Of a stretch of 64,000 bases of DNA, positions 42,580 to 52,247 are shown piece by piece. Under the pieces are notes generated by a model. The model had not been told where the DNA came from and ran no database searches. It worked only from the letters and a program-made list of their open reading frames with translations. Source of the DNA: Paenibacillus sp. YPG26 (GTDB lineage Bacteria > Bacillota > Bacilli > Paenibacillales > Paenibacillaceae); assembly GCF_023704175.1 (NCBI RefSeq), contig NZ_CP084530.1, positions 1,042,501 through 1,106,500 on the forward strand, read 5' to 3'. A program made the translations under genes and the position numbers. Each line of letters starts with the position of its first letter. The first letter of the stretch is position 1.

Positions 42580-43064
42580 TGACGAAAAGCCATACAATTG
42601 CTGTACTAGTAAATGACCAGCCGGGTGTTCTGCAGCGTGTGTCCGGATTGTTCGGACGCAGAGGCTTCAACATCGAGAGTATCACAGTGGGCCAATCCGA
42701 GGAGGAAGGCCTCTCGCGTATGGTCATTGTCACACACGGGGATGACAAGACGCTGGAGCAGATTGAGAAGCAGCTGTACAAACTGATCGATGTCATCAAA
42801 GTCATCAACCTCAGCTCCAAGCCAATGGTTGCAAGGGAGCTTGCACTGATCAAAGTCAAGTCCGAGCCATCGGACCGCCCTGAGATTATGGGGCTGGTTG
42901 AGACTTTCCGGGCGGCAGTCGTTGACATTGGAACACATAGTCTGATGGTTCAAGTTGTTGGTGACACAGAGAAAATTGATGCTATGATTGAACTGCTGAC
43001 TCCATACGGAATTCGGGAATTGTCCCGGACCGGAGTTACGGCAATGATCCGCGGAAATGCCTAA
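42576..43064 (+). CDS. ilvN: acetolactate synthase, small (regulatory) subunit
   Basis: A 162-residue regulatory subunit with an N-terminal ACT domain (HTIAVLVNDQPGVLQRVSGLF, RRGFNIESITVG) and a C-terminal ACT-like domain. It activates IlvB and gives valine feedback control. It overlaps ilvB by ATGA. A GCCCGCTCA/TGAGCGGGGGC hairpin follows in the 190 bases before ilvC, which may affect mRNA processing. Confidence 0.94.
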   Translation: MMTKSHTIAVLVNDQPGVLQRVSGLFGRRGFNIESITVGQSEEEGLSRMVIVTHGDDKTLEQIEKQLYKLIDVIKVINLSSKPMVARELALIKVKSEPSDRPEIMGLVETFRAAVVDIGTHSLMVQVVGDTEKIDAMIELLTPYGIRELSRTGVTAMIRGNA

Positions 43065-43086
43065 TTACACAAAACCGCGCATATAG

Positions 43087-44247
<1,161 letters not shown>

Positions 44248-44300
44248 TAATTCTTCTTAGCCAATAAGATTCCAATTCTACACATTAATTTGTCTAGATC

Positions 44301-44352
44301 ATAGGAGACTCTTGGCAGCGTTCATCCGCTGTGAGGAGTCTCCTATTGTTTT
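44301..44352 (+). terminator. terminator after ilvC
   Basis: ATAGGAGACTC pairs with GAGTCTCCTAT through an inner GCAG/CTGC stem, followed by TGTTTT. It would largely separate ilvC from leuB. Confidence 0.7.
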
Positions 44353-44485
44353 ATAGAATATTATAACTTATAGCCATAACCTATTAATGTGATAGATTCT
44401 ATATCTTTGTTTTACCTATTCAGATATGTTACAACAGAATGAGTATGAATTGGACTGAGAATTATAATTAAGGGAGTGTACAAAT

Positions 44486-45565
44486 ATGTCAGAAGTGAAG
44501 AAAATTGCAGTCATCGATGGAGACGGTATTGGACCGGAAGTGGTGGCAGAAGCTAAGAAAGTATTGAAGCGCACGGAAGAGCTTTTCGGCTACCGTTTCG
44601 AAACAGAGCATGCTCTATTCGGAGGTATTGCTATTGATGAGAAAGGTACCCCGCTTCCACAAGAGACATTGGACATTTGTAAATCTGCTGACGCTGTACT
44701 GCTCGGTGCGGTTGGGGGACCGAAGTGGGATTCCAATCCAAAGGAGCTTCGCCCTGAGACTGGACTTCTCGGTATTCGTAAAGCGCTGGGGTTGTTCTCC
44801 AACCTGCGTCCTGCGGTCGTGTTCGATTGCTTGAAGGATGCTTCCACGCTGAAGCCTGAAGTGCTGGAAGGCACAGACCTTATGGTTGTTCGTGAATTAA
44901 CCGGGGGAATCTACTTCGGAGAGAAATTCCGCCGCGATACGGAAAATGGTCAAGAAGCTGTAGACACTTGTGCCTACAATGTTGTTGAAGTGGAGCGTAT
45001 TGTTCGTCAAGCTTTTGAAATTGCTCAGAAGCGCCGCAAGAAGCTGGCTTCCGTTGACAAAGCAAATGTGCTTGAGACCTCCCGCCTATGGCGTGAAGTG
45101 GTAATCCGTGTTGCTCCAGAGTACCCGGATGTAGAACTTGAGCATGTGCTTGTAGACAACTGCGCCATGCAGCTTCTGAGACGCCCGGCAAGCTTTGACG
45201 TAATCGTAACCGAGAACATGTTCGGAGATATTCTAAGTGATGAAGCAGCGATGCTGACCGGGTCGATCGGAATGCTCTCCTCCGCATCCATGGGTGAAGG
45301 AAGCTTCGGTCTGTACGAACCGGTACACGGCTCTGCTCCAGATATCGCCGGGCAGAATATCGCTAACCCGATTGCTACCATCTTGTCTTTGGCCCTTATG
45401 TACCGCTTGACCTTCGGATATGCCGATGCTGCGGATGCCATTGAAGCGGCTGTCGCTGAAGTGCTCGATGCAGGCCACCGCACGGGTGATATTGCTGTAG
45501 ATAAGAGCAAAGCGATCAGCACCACTGCAATGGGTGATCTGATTGTCGCAGCGATGAAGAAGTAG
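44486..45565 (+). CDS. leuB: 3-isopropylmalate dehydrogenase
   Basis: A 359-residue enzyme of leucine synthesis that oxidises 3-isopropylmalate with NAD. It shows [21 protein letters not shown] at the start, the GAVGGPKWD loop, [12 protein letters not shown] near 135, and [20 protein letters not shown] near 285. AAGGGAG precedes the ATG. In B. subtilis leuA stands between ilvC and leuB; here a terminator and 140 further bases do, so leuB probably has its own promoter and leuA, leuC and leuD are elsewhere. Confidence 0.95.
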   Translation: MSEVKKIAVIDGDGIGPEVVAEAKKVLKRTEELFGYRFETEHALFGGIAIDEKGTPLPQETLDICKSADAVLLGAVGGPKWDSNPKELRPETGLLGIRKALGLFSNLRPAVVFDCLKDASTLKPEVLEGTDLMVVRELTGGIYFGEKFRRDTENGQEAVDTCAYNVVEVERIVRQAFEIAQKRRKKLASVDKANVLETSRLWREVVIRVAPEYPDVELEHVLVDNCAMQLLRRPASFDVIVTENMFGDILSDEAAMLTGSIGMLSSASMGEGSFGLYEPVHGSAPDIAGQNIANPIATILSLALMYRLTFGYADAADAIEAAVAEVLDAGHRTGDIAVDKSKAISTTAMGDLIVAAMKK

Positions 45566-45600
45566 AGTCACAATTCGAGCAAGTAACAGAATCTCCTTAT

Positions 45601-45615
45601 TTATAATTATTATAA
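45601..45615. promoter_or_regulatory. perfect PerR box upstream of the peroxiredoxin gene
   Basis: TTATAATTATTATAA matches the 15-bp PerR consensus of Bacillus (TTATAATnATTATAA) exactly. It lies 20 bases before the -35 of the peroxiredoxin promoter. PerR is the peroxide-sensing Fur-type repressor. Confidence 0.72.
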
Positions 45616-45634
45616 TAAAAGAGTCCTTCTAATC

Positions 45635-45663
45635 TTGACTTTGCATTTTACGAATGATACGAT
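45635..45663 (+). promoter_or_regulatory. sigma-A promoter of the peroxiredoxin gene
   Basis: TTGACT (45635-45640), 17 bases, TACGAT (45658-45663). The leader is about 80 bases. Confidence 0.65.
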
Positions 45664-45748
45664 TTGTATGTGAACAATAATTGCAAAGTTGATAAAGGAA
45701 ACAGCCCCGGTTGTTTTCTTACATATTTTCAAAGGAGGATTCTGAATA

Positions 45749-46294
45749 ATGGCAGAACGTTTGGTAGGTAGACCCGCTCCAGATTTCGATCTTGAAATTG
45801 TAACTGGTGACGGAAAAGACTTTGGACGTGCAAAGTTAACGGATTACCGTGGTAAATGGCTGGTATTCTTCTTCTATCCACTTGACTTTACATTTGTATG
45901 CCCAACAGAAATTACAGCACTTAGTGATGCTTATGAGCAGTTCAAAGCTCTGGATACAGAAGTTCTCGGCGCAAGCACAGACTCTGTACACAGCCATAAA
46001 GCTTGGATCAATACGCCAAAAGACAGCAATGGTCTTGGACAATTGAACTTCCCGCTTGCTGCTGATATTACTAAGAGCGTAGCTCGTGATTACGGCATCC
46101 TGATCGAAGAAGAAGGTATCGCGCTGCGCGGTCTATTCATTATCGATCCAGAAGGAGAGCTTAAATACCAAGTGGTTAACCACAATGATGTTGGACGTAG
46201 TGTGGAAGAGACGCTTCGTGTACTTCAAGCTCTACAATCCGGCGGATTGTGTGCAATGAACTGGAGACCAGGCGACAAGAACCTGAACGCCTAA
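45749..46294 (+). CDS. 2-Cys peroxiredoxin (AhpC/TSA family)
   Basis: A 181-residue thiol peroxidase that reduces hydrogen peroxide and organic peroxides. The peroxidatic cysteine is Cys51 in DFTFVCPTE and the resolving cysteine is Cys168 in GGLCAMNWRPG, so it is a typical 2-Cys enzyme. The pattern is close to B. subtilis YkuU rather than AhpC, and no AhpF gene is next to it. AAAGGAGG precedes the ATG. A perfect PerR box lies in its promoter region. Confidence 0.92.
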   Translation: MAERLVGRPAPDFDLEIVTGDGKDFGRAKLTDYRGKWLVFFFYPLDFTFVCPTEITALSDAYEQFKALDTEVLGASTDSVHSHKAWINTPKDSNGLGQLNFPLAADITKSVARDYGILIEEEGIALRGLFIIDPEGELKYQVVNHNDVGRSVEETLRVLQALQSGGLCAMNWRPGDKNLNA

Positions 46295-46503
46295 TTTACA
46301 GCTGGACAAGTATTAAGGCCCCCTCCCCCGGTGTACAGCACCTGGCGAGGGGGCTTTTTATCCCATAGACCAAGGACTATTTCCTTAAATATTCAAATCT
46401 AGGGCAATCAGAGAGGAATTTACATTTTACTTAGCGAATAGGTTAAAGGAAATCAGAAATAAAGCGCTTTAATTGTGAACCTATCTAAGGAGGGTGAAGG
46501 GGA

Positions 46504-46929
46504 ATGAGTTTTTGCTGTGGGGCGAGTATGGTTGGCACGAAAGGTACTTTGAAGCATTATCGTACGCAAGTCCATAATGTTCCCCTACTTTTCTGTCCGG
46601 TCTGTCATCGGGTAGAGGTTCATTACAAGGTTGAGAACGAGTACGAGGTATTGGCTGAATATGCTCATGATGATGGGGCAGACGAGGTTGATTTTCAGGA
46701 CTTTGTCATGGAAGATGAGGAAACCATCTTTGGAAACTGTGTCAACTACGAGAGCGAGGACCCTCTGGATATTGTTCAGAATCAAATTGACATGTCCCTG
46801 GACCTGCTTACTGTAGCCAAACAGATTGAGGATGAGAAATGGGCAAGGGAACTGAAGAAACGGCTTGCGGTTATGAGTCAGAGACGCACCAAGCTGTTGC
46901 ACAATAAAAGCAAGGGCAGTACAAGGTAG
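46504..46929 (+). CDS. cysteine-rich (zinc-ribbon-like) acidic protein of unknown function
   Basis: A 141-residue protein. Two cysteines near the N-terminus (FCCGAS) and FCPVCH near 31-36 could bind zinc in a rubredoxin-like ribbon with a YgiT-like look. A strongly acidic middle (about 50-90) and a helical basic C-terminus follow. AGGAGGG precedes the ATG. It lies just before the histidine kinase gene but has its own terminator. I cannot assign a function. Confidence 0.68.
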   Translation: MSFCCGASMVGTKGTLKHYRTQVHNVPLLFCPVCHRVEVHYKVENEYEVLAEYAHDDGADEVDFQDFVMEDEETIFGNCVNYESEDPLDIVQNQIDMSLDLLTVAKQIEDEKWARELKKRLAVMSQRRTKLLHNKSKGSTR

Positions 46930-46958
46930 TCTCCTGTCCAGGGGACTATCTTTTTTTT
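46926..46958 (+). terminator. intrinsic terminator
   Basis: GTAGTCTCCT and AGGGGACTAT form the stem (one G-U type pair and small mismatches), then eight T. It includes the stop codon of the preceding gene. The 246 bases from here to 47205 hold no gene; TTCGACA at 46995-47001 resembles a reversed Spo0A box. Confidence 0.82.
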
Positions 46959-47205
46959 GTATAAATGGGAGGGAATGGAGAAATCCCGCCTTAATTCGAC
47001 AGTATCTCTGATTGACGGTTCTCAGTATAGTTAATATGATGTTTACATAGGTTTTCTAGGTTTTTCCATTATTGGACGACCCCAGAGAATAGGATAGAAA
47101 GAGAGAAGTGTTCACAGCAAGAGAGCGTTTAATCTTTTTTCACAAGATGATGGATATATTGTCGGATAGGCAGGTACATCATTAATCAGAAAAGGGGGGG
47201 TCAAC

Positions 47206-48318
47206 TTGTTGAGTGAATTTCAAGAAACATTGCTTCAGTCAGTTCAAGCATTTCAATCGACCCAACTTGTCAAAAATAAGTATGAAAATGTGCTGCAGCA
47301 TCTCGATAGCGGCATTCTCCTGTTTGATAGTGACGGTGTACTAACCTTTATCAATGTACAAATGGCCAAGCTCCTCGAACTTCCTCGTCAGTCCCTGATT
47401 GGCTGTAATCTCCTTCAGCTTCTCCGTCATCCCTATTTAAGCCGCTTCAAGCAGAAGAAGATTGCCAGGATCTACAGGGAGACAATCTTCCACCGCCGCA
47501 AATATCATGAATTGATTGATGAGTACGGAAGGCACTGGCTCATTACGGTTACTTATGGAGATCAGATGGACGGGGATTTCCTGCTGAGTGTAAAGGATGT
47601 ATCGGACTATAAGCAAATTGAACAGACTGCATACCAGAATGATAAGCTGGCGATGCTAGGGAAGATTTCAGCGGCGATCGCCCATGAGATACGTAATCCG
47701 CTTACCGCAATTCGCGGCTTTATTCAGCTTCTGCGTCCACACCTTCAGCAGCTCGGTAAGGATGAATATGCACGAATTATATTGATGGAGATTGACCGGG
47801 CCAATGATATCATCCATGAATTTCTCAATTCCTCCAAGCCTTCAGCCCCCCAAAAGACGGTTGTAAGCGTACCTTCCTTATTGAAGGATACTCTCCTGCT
47901 GAGTGAGAGCGAGGCTCTTATGAAGGGATGCGAAATGAGGCTGCATCAGATTGATGAATCCTTTTTTGTATCCATAGATGTCAAACAAATCAAACAAGTG
48001 ATCTTGAATATTATCAAGAATGCGATGGAAGCGATTGAGGAAGTTGAAGGTGACCACGCAGGAATGATTGAAATAGGTGCGAAGCAGGAAGGGAACTACG
48101 TGAACATTTCGATTAAGGACAATGGAAATGGAATGGACAAGACCTTGCTAACACGCTTGTTCGACCCTTTCTTCACGACGAAGGAGAAGGGAACGGGGCT
48201 TGGACTGTCGGTCAGTTATAAGATCATCAAGAATCACGGGGGAACGATTTTGGTAGACAGCATGAAGGGTGAAGGCACCGTATTTATGATATCGCTTCCA
48301 TTATCAAACCAGGTGTAG
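47206..48318 (+). CDS. PAS-domain sensor histidine kinase (sporulation kinase-like, orphan)
   Basis: A 370-residue soluble kinase. A short helical N-terminus leads to a PAS domain (about 25-140: VLQHLDSGILLFDSDGVLTF). The HisKA domain has the phosphorylated His160 in AAIAHEIRNPLTAIRGFIQLL (in parts) and is followed by an ATP-binding domain with KQVILNIIKNAMEAI, DNGNGMD and GTGLGLSVSYKII. No membrane helix and no partner response regulator are nearby. Bacillus KinA/KinE-type kinases that feed the Spo0A phosphorelay look like this. The start is TTG (47206 or 47209) behind a G-rich site. Confidence 0.88.
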   Translation: MLSEFQETLLQSVQAFQSTQLVKNKYENVLQHLDSGILLFDSDGVLTFINVQMAKLLELPRQSLIGCNLLQLLRHPYLSRFKQKKIARIYRETIFHRRKYHELIDEYGRHWLITVTYGDQMDGDFLLSVKDVSDYKQIEQTAYQNDKLAMLGKISAAIAHEIRNPLTAIRGFIQLLRPHLQQLGKDEYARIILMEIDRANDIIHEFLNSSKPSAPQKTVVSVPSLLKDTLLLSESEALMKGCEMRLHQIDESFFVSIDVKQIKQVILNIIKNAMEAIEEVEGDHAGMIEIGAKQEGNYVNISIKDNGNGMDKTLLTRLFDPFFTTKEKGTGLGLSVSYKIIKNHGGTILVDSMKGEGTVFMISLPLSNQV

Positions 48319-48353
48319 TCCAAGTGAGAAGGTAGTAGATCTTGTTCAATTAC

Positions 48354-48391
48354 AGGCGATGTGCGCTAGCTGCGCACAGACGCCTTTTTTG
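48354..48391 (+). terminator. intrinsic terminator of the kinase gene
   Basis: AGGCG and CGCCT with an inner TGTGCGC/GCGCACA stem, followed by six T. Confidence 0.87.
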
Positions 48392-48519
48392 ACTTATTAT
48401 GTCGGGTTAATGAGGAATTGTGCTTAATTGGTCAATTAACTTCGGATATAACCTTTACTTTTGCTTTTAGCTTCAAGTAAGATGAATAGTAAAACAGATG
48501 AGAGAAGGTATCTTTGCGG

Positions 48520-49482
48520 ATGAAGACGAATAACAGTAAAATTGTCGATTGCACAATACGGGACGGCGGTCTCGTGAATAACTGGGATTTCAGCGTGGAA
48601 TTCGTTCAACAACTCTATGCAGGCTTAAATGAAGCAGGCGTTGACTATATGGAAATAGGCTACAAGAATTCTCCAAAACTGCTATCAGGAGCTGATTCGG
48701 CAGGTCCTTGGCGTTTCTTGAACGATGAATTTCTTCGTGAAATAATTCCCCAAAAAGGCACAACAAAGCTGTCTGCACTAGTTGACATCGGCCGTGTTGA
48801 TGAGAATGACATTCTACCCCGCTCGGAGAGCTTGCTGGATCTGATTCGCGTAGCTTGTTACATAAAGGATGTGGATAAGGCGCTTCAGCTTGTTCAGACA
48901 TTCCACGATAGAGGATACGAGACGACACTCAACATTATGGCGCTGTCCAACGTTATGGAGAACGAATTGCTTGAAGCTTTTGAAATGATTAACGAGAGTG
49001 TTGTGGATGTTGTCTACATTGTGGATTCTTACGGAAGCCTTGATTACAAGGATATGGAGTATCTCGTACAGAAGTTCAAGACACATCTTCCTAACAAGCG
49101 CCTGGGTGTGCATACCCATAACAACATGCAGCTCGCATTCTCCAATACATTAGTGGCTGCCCAGAACGGCGTAGAGTTCCTGGATGCTTCGGTGTATGGG
49201 ATGGGCCGCGCGGCGGGCAACTGCCCGACTGAGCTTCTTGTCACGCATCTTAAGAACACCAATTACAAGCTTCGCCCTGTGCTGGAAGTACTGGAGAACC
49301 TGTTGATTCCACTACGGGAGAAGGAAGAATGGGGATATCTGATTCCTTACATGATTACAGGAACATTGGATGAACATCCGCGTTCGGCTATGGCACTTCG
49401 TGCCTCAGCAGACAAAGATAAAGCTGTAGGTTTTTATGATAAGTTAACGACACCAGAGGTAAGCTTCGAGAAAAAACAATAG
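48520..49482 (+). CDS. HMGL-like (DRE-TIM) aldolase-domain protein
   Basis: A 320-residue TIM-barrel protein. The D-x-T-x-R-D-G motif is IVDCTIRDGGLVNNWDF near 8-24, and the metal histidines are in LGVHTHNNMQLAFSNTL near 195. A VYGMGRAAGNCPTE segment follows. This is the catalytic fold of 4-hydroxy-2-oxovalerate aldolase and isopropylmalate synthase, but the C-terminal domains of LeuA are absent. The substrate is unknown. ATG at 48520 or TTG at 48514 could start it; AGAAGG lies 11 or 5 bases upstream. It has its own terminator and no pathway neighbours. Confidence 0.8.
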   Translation: MKTNNSKIVDCTIRDGGLVNNWDFSVEFVQQLYAGLNEAGVDYMEIGYKNSPKLLSGADSAGPWRFLNDEFLREIIPQKGTTKLSALVDIGRVDENDILPRSESLLDLIRVACYIKDVDKALQLVQTFHDRGYETTLNIMALSNVMENELLEAFEMINESVVDVVYIVDSYGSLDYKDMEYLVQKFKTHLPNKRLGVHTHNNMQLAFSNTLVAAQNGVEFLDASVYGMGRAAGNCPTELLVTHLKNTNYKLRPVLEVLENLLIPLREKEEWGYLIPYMITGTLDEHPRSAMALRASADKDKAVGFYDKLTTPEVSFEKKQ

Positions 49483-49493
49483 CAAATACGAAG

Positions 49494-49522
49494 ATCCGGC
49501 AGAGTCCTGCCGGATTTTTTTG
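49494..49522 (+). terminator. intrinsic terminator
   Basis: ATCCGGCAG, loop AGTC, CTGCCGGAT and seven T end the aldolase-domain gene. Confidence 0.9.
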
Positions 49523-49601
49523 CCAAAAAAGAAGGAAAAACGCGAAAGATGTAGAATTACATTCACATACGATGATTTTACATCTGGGGGTCGGAAGGCA
49601 A

Positions 49602-51722
49602 ATGCAGATCAGAACAGCAGAGAAGATGACAATGGTTAAAGGAATATGTGGACTTGTCGTCATGATCTGTGTGAGCATGATTTCATCTGCATCCCTTGAT
49701 GGAGGTCAGTTGAAGGAAGTGCTGCAGGGTCTGCTCCTGTCAGTGGGATTTATAGCTGGAGCAGTTTGCTTTGCGATATTTGCGCAAGGCTCGCTTCTTT
49801 TTACGAACAAGCTGTCCCGATACCGTTTATACAGCGCTGTACTATTTGCGGCTGTCGGTCTTCTTGATGTCCTGCACATAACATCGCTAAGTGGTGTTCA
49901 TCTGTTCGGGCTGGAGCTACAATCCAACACGCTCGTGTGGCTGGTCATGATATCTCATGGCATTGGCGCAGCAGGAGTGCTTTTCATATTTAGCAGTACA
50001 GATAAGGAAGTTGGCCGGATCCAGAAAATTACCGTGCTCACCACTTCCTTGTTATTAGTCGTTGTTGGCCTCTATGTAATCGGAGAGTATCAATCCAGTC
50101 TTCCGCTTGTGCTCAATCAGAATACCCTGAATCTCTGGCATCTGCTTGGGAGTGCCGGAGTTCTACTCCTCTATGTAAGTGGGTTGGCTGCTGTGCTGTA
50201 CAAGAATCGCGAACAGCGTTCAACAGCCGTTCTTTCGGTAATTAGTGCTCTGGTCTTCATGATGATGGGACACTGCTTAACATTTATATCCGAGCCCCGG
50301 CATCCGGGTATTGCGCACTTGACAGGTGAAATCTTCATGATGATGTCCTATTATTTTATCCTGGATGGTGTGCTTAAGCTTACTATTGAAGAACCCTTGC
50401 GTAGACAGCAGCTGGCTGAAGAGAAGATTACCCATTTAGTCTATCATGATGATCTTACCGGACTTCCTAACCGTAGAAGGTTGAAGGAGATGCTGAAGGA
50501 GCAGATTGAGAATTCGCGGATCTCCAAGGGCTCGGCTGCAGTAATTATCGTGAATATTAATCGGTTCAAGGCTATTAATGATTCGCTTGGATATAGTGCG
50601 GGGGACCGTCTCCTTAAGGATATGGGTGCCCGGTTAACCCGCAGCTGTACTCCAGCTGAACAGGTGTATCGAATGGGTGAAGATGAGTTTGCTGTAATTG
50701 TTCCCGGTGTCTCTAAAGTTAGTGCTGTTCATGACAGAATGGACCAGCTTCTTGCTGCCCTGGAATCCACCATAGTCATTGAGAATTCAGAATATCATCT
50801 CTCCGTGAGTCTAGGCCTTGCCTTGTTCCCCGAGGATGGAGATACAGCAGACCAGCTTCTGCAGAATGCGGACATGGCCGTCCATAACGCGAAGGAGCAA
50901 GGAATTGAATCCAACCGCTACAGACCTTCCATGCAGGTTCAGGTTCAATCCCGGCTTAAGCTGGAGAATGATCTGCGCAAAGGAATTGAGCGGCAGGAGT
51001 TCTTTCTTGAGTTTCAACCTCAGATCCATCTGGACACTGGAAAAATTGTGGGTATGGAGGCGCTTGTACGCTGGAATCATCCTCATAGAGGTCTCATCTC
51101 CCCGGCGGAATTTATTCCTTTGGCCGAGGAGAGCGGATTGATCGTTCCACTTGGAGATTGGGTACTGCGCACGGCATGCCTTCAGAATAAAAGCTGGCAA
51201 ATGCAGGGCTTTGAGCCCATTTGTATCTCTGTCAACCTCTCGATGCGGCAATTCCGGCAAGCTCATCTCACAGAATATATCAGGGATCTCTTGACCGAGA
51301 TTGGGCTTAATCCTAAATATTTGGAGCTTGAGATTACCGAGAGTATGACCTTTGATAAGGAAACGGCATTTGACCAGTTGAGGCGGCTTAAGGAGCTGGG
51401 GGTACATATTAGCATCGATGACTTCGGTACCGGATACAGCTCTCTGCACTATTTGAAGAGCTTGCCTATTGACCGGTTGAAAATTGACCGTTCCTTTGTA
51501 AAAGAAGTGATGGAGGACAACAACGATGCGGCAATTGTGTCGACCATCACGTCGATGGCTCATCATCTGAAGCTGAAGGTAACGGCAGAAGGAGTAGAGA
51601 GCCAGGAGCAGCTTGAATTCCTGAAGCTGCAGCGGTGTCATGAAGGCCAAGGTTATTTATTTAGCAAGCCGCTGGGTGCCCAAGATATTGAAGCCCGCTT
51701 TTTGTGCAGAGAAGCTGTGTGA
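49602..51722 (+). CDS. membrane-anchored GGDEF-EAL protein (c-di-GMP turnover)
   Basis: A 706-residue protein. About eight helices (1-250) form a MASE-like membrane sensor. The GGDEF domain has HDDLTGLPNRRRL near 285 but a changed signature RMGEDEF near 358. The EAL domain is intact: GMEALVRWNHP near 485, EITESM, DDFGTGYSSL near 610, and EGVES. It is most likely a c-di-GMP phosphodiesterase, with the GGDEF part regulatory or weakly active. I chose ATG at 49602 with GGAAGG upstream; a start at 49572 is possible. Confidence 0.85.
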   Translation: MQIRTAEKMTMVKGICGLVVMICVSMISSASLDGGQLKEVLQGLLLSVGFIAGAVCFAIFAQGSLLFTNKLSRYRLYSAVLFAAVGLLDVLHITSLSGVHLFGLELQSNTLVWLVMISHGIGAAGVLFIFSSTDKEVGRIQKITVLTTSLLLVVVGLYVIGEYQSSLPLVLNQNTLNLWHLLGSAGVLLLYVSGLAAVLYKNREQRSTAVLSVISALVFMMMGHCLTFISEPRHPGIAHLTGEIFMMMSYYFILDGVLKLTIEEPLRRQQLAEEKITHLVYHDDLTGLPNRRRLKEMLKEQIENSRISKGSAAVIIVNINRFKAINDSLGYSAGDRLLKDMGARLTRSCTPAEQVYRMGEDEFAVIVPGVSKVSAVHDRMDQLLAALESTIVIENSEYHLSVSLGLALFPEDGDTADQLLQNADMAVHNAKEQGIESNRYRPSMQVQVQSRLKLENDLRKGIERQEFFLEFQPQIHLDTGKIVGMEALVRWNHPHRGLISPAEFIPLAEESGLIVPLGDWVLRTACLQNKSWQMQGFEPICISVNLSMRQFRQAHLTEYIRDLLTEIGLNPKYLELEITESMTFDKETAFDQLRRLKELGVHISIDDFGTGYSSLHYLKSLPIDRLKIDRSFVKEVMEDNNDAAIVSTITSMAHHLKLKVTAEGVESQEQLEFLKLQRCHEGQGYLFSKPLGAQDIEARFLCREAV

Positions 51723-51735
51723 TTGTAAAAAAGAC

Positions 51736-51764
51736 TTGCAAAGTGTAAACATTAATGATATATT
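51736..51764 (+). promoter_or_regulatory. sigma-A promoter of the tRNA pair
   Basis: TTGCAA (51736-51741), 17 bases, TATATT (51759-51764). The start would be about 30 bases before tRNA-Pro. Confidence 0.65.
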
Positions 51765-51799
51765 TATTTTTGTCTTTACGAAATATGAAGACAAGATAA

Positions 51800-51876
51800 C
51801 GGGACGTAGCTCAGCTTGGTAGAGCACCTGGTTTGGGACCAGGGGGTCGCATGTTCAAATCGTGTCGTCCCGACCA
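51800..51876 (+). tRNA. tRNA-Pro (UGG)
   Basis: A full cloverleaf: acceptor CGGGACG/CGTCCCG, D-arm GCTC/GAGC, anticodon stem CCTGG/CCAGG with loop TTTGGGA (anticodon TGG), T-arm with TTCAAAT loop, and encoded CCA. The same amino acid is sensed by the proS T-box. Confidence 0.96.
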
Positions 51877-51886
51877 TTATCATTTT

Positions 51887-51960
51887 GCGGGTGTAGTTCA
51901 ATGGTAGAACTTTAGCCTTCCAAGCTAATAGCGTGGGTTCGATTCCCATCACCCGCTCCA
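51887..51960 (+). tRNA. tRNA-Gly (UCC)
   Basis: Acceptor GCGGGTG/CACCCGC, D-arm GTTC/GAAC, anticodon loop CTTCCAA (anticodon TCC), T-arm GTGGG TTCGATT CCCAT, and encoded CCA. It lies ten bases after tRNA-Pro in the same transcript. Confidence 0.96.
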
Positions 51961-51971
51961 TACAAATATTC

Positions 51972-52000
51972 GAAGCCCTTCCTTATGAAGGGCTTTTTTT
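51972..52000 (+). terminator. intrinsic terminator of the tRNA operon
   Basis: GAAGCCCTTC and GAAGGGCTT stem with seven T, 12 bases after tRNA-Gly. The following 247 bases hold only a TATAAT at 52198-52203 that may be the -10 of the next gene. Confidence 0.88.
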
Positions 52001-52247
52001 GTTGTCCATTATTCATGAAATTCACATCTTGGGGAATACTGAAAAGACTGGGTAAAATGTGGTTAATAAAGGTAATATACGCATTAAACGAACAAAGCAA
52101 GCAAGCCTTTGTGTCTAAAACGCTTGCATGATTTCAAAACCGAAAATTTATTGACCTTTGTTCATTAATGTGTGGATTTTAGTCAGGAGTATATTGTATA
52201 ATTTGGTCGACAGACACGCTTTGAATTTCTAAGGGGGATATATAACA

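Noticed and set aside
44440..44470. CodY box before leuB
   Set aside because: AATTGGACTGAGAATT has the wrong length and too many mismatches to the CodY consensus.
52085..52100. PurR-type box before the nucleoside importer
   Set aside because: Only a CGAAC half-site is present, with no inverted partner at the right distance.
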